Shown piece after piece: positions 33,418-38,052 of a stretch of DNA of 38,052 nt (positions are counted from its first letter, which is position 1; each line of letters opens with the position of its first letter). The stretch is from Plakobranchus ocellatus. Taxonomy: Eukaryota > Mollusca > Gastropoda > Plakobranchidae. The stretch covers positions 2,487,953 through 2,526,004 of the forward strand of contig BLXT01004727.1 in assembly GCA_019648995.1 (NCBI GenBank). Reading direction: 5' to 3'. The notes below the pieces were generated by a model. It ran no database searches. It was given only the letters and a program-made list of their open reading frames with translations, and was not told where the DNA came from. A program made the translations under genes and the position numbers.

Positions 33418-33540
33418 CTTTCGCCAGGAGGCGTCGATCTACAGGGACCCTCCTGTCGCCGGCGCCCTGGCCTGGCGGAAGGCCTGAGATCACCTTGTAG
33501 TGGACTGGCTATATACAAAAACCAAACCAAAAACTTTCGC
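33418..33540. other. Small G+C-rich island
   Basis: CCTGTCGCCGGCGCCCTGG and CTGGCGGAAGGCCTGAGATC stand out against AT-rich surroundings. They are followed by an ACCAAACCAAAAAC-type A/C-rich tail. It has the look of a short retroposed unit (SINE body plus tail), but no A or B box is seen. Confidence 0.4.
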
Positions 33541-34059
33541 CAGCTTGAGGGACTATTTGGATACATACTTTTTTCATCCCATTTTCCCTCTGACTATCAT
33601 GGATTGCTTTTGCGCGAAAGACACATATTCTTGCGCACTGTGAATAGTGGTTTAAAAAAGATTACGAAAAATAAATGCGTCGATGATATGAATCTAGATT
33701 TCTATTGGTGATATACAGTGGGTACATACAGTATGGACAGTCTTAATTTAACTAAGATCTAGTTCAAAATTATTATTTGTGGCAAGAATCCGAGTTCTAA
33801 ATGTAAGCTATTGCTTCTGCTTCCATGTGCAAACATGGTACATAGATGTAGAAGTCTTGATCTGGATCAAAATCTGATTTCGAAGGAGTAGTTTAAATAA
33901 AGACTAATTAACAAGGGTTAATACAGAATGAGCATTCCAATATATAATTAATAAGTAATCCAGTGATGAAATTATAACGAAAGCAGTCGAGATCGAAGCA
34001 CACAAACAAGATAATTCAAACTATCCGCGTAAGCCAACAATTATAACATCACAAGCAGA

Positions 34060-34160
34060 GAGTTATGCCTAGTGGTTAGGTTTTGTATAGAGAGGGCCGT
34101 GATAGGAAGATGTCTTGTTCACGTGACCCCCAGCTACAATCACGTTCAAACCATAGCTAC
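34060..34160 (+). mobile_element. Weak tRNA-like SINE candidate
   Basis: TGCCTAGTGGTTAGG fits a tRNA A box very well. A B-box-like GTTCAAACC follows about 70 bases later. No T-arm pairing is obvious and no tail is seen, so this is a low-confidence call. Confidence 0.3.
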
Positions 34161-34384
34161 AAATCAAACTGTTTTTCTTTCATTTCACTGCTAACGCTCA
34201 CGGTATAAAAAAAACTCGTGCTTTGCACTACGTAGCCATTATTTAAAAATTGCTGCTTTGAAATAAAGTAATCCATGCTACGCGCAATATGAACAACCAT
34301 TTATATAAAAAAAAAAAAAAAAACAAGCAGAAAATCGCCTAATGCGCAACTTTAACCCCTCAAGTCAAATACCAACCCTAAGTA

Positions 34385-34950
34385 ACAGCATGCATGAGTT
34401 TAATTCCTGTATTAAGCTTTTGCTCTATCTCCTGACATGGTTGATTGTTCCATTTTTCTCCCTTCTTCTTTTGCTACATGGCATTTTACCTTTAGGTTTT
34501 TTGTTCAGGACTTTGTATTTCGCTTCTTCACTTTTGGAACTGCGTCTTTCTTCCATCAAATCTAGTATTTCTTTGGTTTTCCATTTCCTTATGCTCTTTT
34601 GCACATGAATTGTTGAGCTTTTTCTCTATGACTTCATTATTAACTCTTTCGTTTCTGACCATTAATCTTCCACGTCTTAGATGTTGTTAAGTCTCATATT
34701 GGTTTTGCACAGCTACAGCAATTTTGTCTCTTATATTTTTGGCCTCTGCCTTTAATTTTTTTTATTTATTAAGTTTTATTTCAAACTAACACATGACTGG
34801 GATGTAGTCTAAATCACATTCGACGCCCACGTTTTGAAATCGTTTCTGAATGAGAATATAATTAATATATTTTGTTTCTACTTCTAGTTCTATCCTCCAT
34901 GTCCACCGTCTAGATGGTTTTGATACCAATTATTGGTGATGGTAAATTAT
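34385..34950 (-). pseudogene. RTE-type LINE fragment (copy C), linker plus endonuclease end
   Basis: Aligns with copy B at 16,540-16,692 and 17,807-18,255, in one piece. Shared words: AGCATGCATGA, GCTTTTGCTCTAT, CTTTGTATTT, TTTCTCTATGACTTCATT, CACAGCTACAGCAATTTTGTC and GGTTTTGATACCAA. It is more diverged, with no long open frame. It shows the uninterrupted LINE arrangement at the site of the copy B insertion. Truncated at both ends. Confidence 0.75.
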
Positions 34951-35713
34951 TGATTTGGCACGTTTCAACAATCTCCCACGTTCATTTACTGTCCCTATAC
35001 CCCCCCCCCCTTTTTTTTTCTTTTCCTTACACACACACACACCACACACACACACACACACCAAGACGCAAGAAATCCCAGAAGTCCACTTTTCTATTTT
35101 TTTCGAGGATTAAGGGGAGTTAACACAAGAAATCCACACCCTACATCTTAGTACTGCTAATGCTTTTTTCCTTCTCCAATGCTCCAAAAATCAGAAAATT
35201 TGTTAGGTTTTATAATCAGGTCGAATATGCACCCTCAAAAAAAAAAATATTGAATTTGCTGAACCTCATTATTAAGCAATGGCGATATTGTATCGCATTT
35301 CAGATCAATTTTCATTTTAACAATAGCCTATTATGTCCAACAAAAAACATAACTGCCTTAGCACATCGTCACTTTCTCTTGACTTGCATTTTTTTTTATC
35401 TCTAACAACTGCGATATTGTTTTAAAAAAAAATGAATCAACAAATGAAAGGCTCCCAGATAGTTATATGATTTCGCTCTCCTCCAAGATGGCTGCGCAAG
35501 GCGCTACTCTCTTTTACCATCATCACAAACGATTGCAGTGTTGATGGGTTTGAGGGGGTAACTGGTGACCTAGATTTGTACAATCGTAATTTAATTGCAA
35601 AATGGCATTACATATCATTACTTAGACTCTAAACCTTTTGACTTTGAAGTACATTCTAATTTCAACAATAATCAATATCACTTCATTCAACCAAGCGCTC
35701 TTTCTCTTCTTCA
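34951..35713. other. Unassigned AT-rich sequence with (AC)n and a YY1-like word
   Basis: C/T run at 35001-35025 and AC repeats at 35030-35062. AAGATGGCTGCGC at 35485-35497 resembles the 4851-4864 motif. No gene is seen downstream. Confidence 0.45.

Positions 35714-35790
<77 letters not shown>
35714..35790. repeat. (TAC)n microsatellite at the start of dispersed repeat copy 2
   Basis: About 25 pure ACT units, then CGACGTCGACGACGACG, the same order as at 21140-21440. Confidence 0.95.
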
Positions 35791-36670
35791 GACGTCGACG
35801 ACGACGATAAAGACGACGAAGCTACCGCCACTATAAGCAGTTCTTATGCCATTGCACCTACTTTTGATACTGATATTTTTGCTGGGTGATTTTTTTTTAG
35901 ATGCAGCAGGCTCAATGGAGATATTTTTATTCGTACTGAGATTCATAAAGCAGTGTACCATTTATTTGGTCTAAACGCGTAGGTTCATATTTTTTTTAAT
36001 CGAAGGTATTCTTCTCACGATGTACATTAGCAAAGTCTGCATGTTGTCAATAAGTTGTTCTGGCATGATAAAAAGGCCAATACCCAGTCTAAGTTATCTT
36101 ATGGACGCTTTAGTTGATTTAAAATATGCCAGAACGAAAAAAAAAGCAACATATATTTTAAAGAATGCTCTATGTCAAAAACAAAAACAAAAAGAAAAAC
36201 AGATGCCCACTTTTTTCAGGAAGAGAAACGAAGGAAACCGATTACAGTGTAGAGCTATTGATTGACACCACAAGTTTTTATCTTTATATTAAAAAAGCCA
36301 CCATATGGTGTGTGAAGCGTTTAATGTCAGAGGCATTCATGTAATACTTTGACCCATTATGGTAAGAAAATCCTGATTACGATACTTGTGATTACTTTTA
36401 CACTAAAAATCAATTGAATCATATGCTGCTTTATAACAATTAATGCTTTTTGATTAGAAGCAATTATTATCTTAAGACTTTTCTAACTTTAAAAATCAAC
36501 CTTCAGTGCTTTTGCTTGAACAATGCAGACACGTGAACTGTAACCTTATCTCACCTTTTCACAGAAATATGTTAAAAACCAAGATGAAGGCAACAGCTAT
36601 CAAAGTTGGGCAAATATCGTAATCCATTCCGTCCTGCTTAAGGGAATAGTGCTTAACCCTTCATAATGTA
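35791..36670. repeat. Unnamed dispersed repeat, copy 2 (uninterrupted)
   Basis: Collinear with 21428-22020 plus 23972-24350 and in the same orientation. Because it runs straight through the point where copy 1 is split, it shows the joined arrangement. It has lost about 100 bases present in copy 1 near 21,700-21,800. Confidence 0.75.
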
Positions 36671-37970
36671 AATAAACCATGGGCCAACGGTTCATACATC
36701 TGCAGCAGACAAGATTTATATAATCGTCGTTTAAAACAAACACAAAGAGTCTGTTAATTATATAGTATATCATCATCATCATCATCATCGCCATCATCAT
36801 CGTCAGAGTTCATAGTCTTAGAATTTTAGTATAGACCCACATTAAACATTTCAAAGATGCAAGAAGGCTTTTAAATTTAGTGATTTGGCTTTTTTTCTGA
36901 AGGAGAATGGATTTCAAATTTGAAAAAGCACAAGAGCAAAAATTAAGCACCCAAAACCCACCTGGCGAGCTCAGATAGAAGCAAAGCAACCATTTTTTTC
37001 ACACAGAATCAGACGAAATATACATCAAAATTACATTGATCTTCAATCCCCTTCAAGAGAGTTTTCAATTTACTTTCATATAATGATATATGGTGGAAAG
37101 AAGTGGCAATTTAGAAAAAAGTGACTGTTTCAAAACTCACAGCGACAAAAATGTGTCCGCTGCAAAAAGGTGGTTTTACTGATAGATGCTCATTTACATG
37201 GTTAATCTCTAATATCTTTAGTCCTGATCGGACGAAAAATAAAAAAAACTTAACGTTTTGGTTAAAAAAGGCAAATTTGACAATTTTTTATTGAAACACC
37301 GACATTAACTTTTGCTGGTTTGAAACATTCAATTTTCTTTTCAATATACCAAAATTGTTTACGAGATAGTCACGATGTAAATTTAATTAACGAAAGAAAA
37401 CAACGGCCTTGCCTTTTCCTGGCTATTTCAATCTCGCACTGAACCTGTATAGTGTATGCAATGGCGAATCTAGCCGACGATCAACTTGAGTAGACCATGT
37501 AGCCTTTTGTCCACTCACCACTCATAATGGACAAGTTGATAAATAGACCTTCCCTAATAAATGAGTTTTTGCTTTTAGATTTATTTTCAAGACTTATTTT
37601 TGATCAAAATGTAATGCAAATACACTGAGAAGACAGTTGCATCTATGACAGAAATGACATTTGTTTACACCCAAGCCCCATTACCTCGCTCATGAACATG
37701 CGTCACAATCCAAGGTCGTGGCCCAGTAAGCCTGTGAGTTTTTTCTTTGAGTAATATTGTCTTATTGACTTAGTTCAGGCTAGTCCTACTACTAATTCAG
37801 TCATGGAAAGAGAGGCAATGTTTAACTCTATTCTATTTTCAGCATACAGTGCTTCGTCTAGGCTAAGTGAAGACACTAAAATTCGAAAATTGGCTTGATA
37901 AATTGTTAAAATTTCCATCTGAGTACATACATACGACAATCTAGCGAACGTAAATTTTCTTATTATATAA
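36671..37970. other. Unassigned AT-rich sequence
   Basis: ATC microsatellite at 36769-36803; otherwise no supported feature. Confidence 0.55.
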
Positions 37971-37974
37971 TAAC

Positions 37975-38052
37975 AGAACTGGATTAAGAACTTCAGAAGG
38001 GAGGGGTTCTATGGAAGGTAAAGGGGGCAGACCCCCCCCCCCCCCCCCCCCC
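37975..38052. repeat. Second copy of the G/C-run repeat, ending in a C run
   Basis: GAACTGGATTAAGAACTTCA and AGAAGGGAGGGGTTCTATGG match 11342-11380. The copy continues GAAGGTAAAGGGGGCAGAC into 21 C at the window edge. It carries no insertion after CTATGG, so it approximates the empty site of the hAT-like element. Confidence 0.65.

Noticed and set aside
36769-36803. RTE tail because of ATC repeats
   Set aside because: No LINE sequence adjoins it on either side; simple microsatellite.

Overview
The window looks like AT-rich nuclear DNA of a gastropod mollusc, probably a heterobranch snail or sea slug. The main evidence is one intact single-exon rhodopsin-type receptor of the kind expanded as 'chemosensory receptors' in Aplysia and its relatives. 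The mobile elements also fit a mollusc: RTE-type LINEs with short GAT tails, a CsRn1-type Ty3/gypsy element with a CHCC gag knuckle, a tRNA-headed SINE, a hAT-like short element, and dispersed AGATCT/TCTAGA motifs. There are no operons, no ribosome binding sites, no rRNA genes and no CRISPR. The species is inferred by pattern only.

Layout. 1-730: possible last two exons of an unknown + strand gene, with a poly(A) signal. 1280-1348: a 32-bp-stem hairpin. 1594-2011: an eroded L1/Tx1-like LINE piece. 2159-6049: two ~800-bp inverted arms around a 2.3-kb core that holds a broken minus-strand gene resembling the N-terminal half of a metazoan transposase-like family, with a recognisable 5' exon. 7240-7580: a cluster of AGATCT/TCTAGA-type motifs. 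7618-8960: remains of a LINE with an RNase H-type C-terminus. 9232-9380, 10235-11290, 14838-18262 and 34385-34950: four fragments of one RTE-type LINE family, all dead. The third is split by a 1.1-kb insertion that may be a solo LTR. 11384-11911: a 528-bp hAT-like element with a perfect 8-bp target duplication, nested in a G/C-run repeat whose other copy ends the window.

19598-20767 (minus) is the one gene that looks functional. 21140-22020 plus 23972-24350 match 35714-36670, giving two same-orientation copies of an unnamed repeat; the first is split by about 1.95 kb that contains a 100-bp palindrome. 25785-29013 is a 3'-truncated, frameshifted CsRn1-type retrotransposon, and a SINE-like sequence lies directly beyond its end. 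31065-32055 is a 40-bp minisatellite. The rest is AT-rich DNA with microsatellites and two short N gaps (5366-5394 and 19402-19422).

The genes do not work together as a system. The window is best read as a receptor gene in a bed of layered, mostly dead mobile DNA. I found no convincing new biological system. The structures most worth checking are the long-inverted-repeat element, the nested hAT-like element with its near-empty-site copy, the split LINE and the split dispersed repeat.
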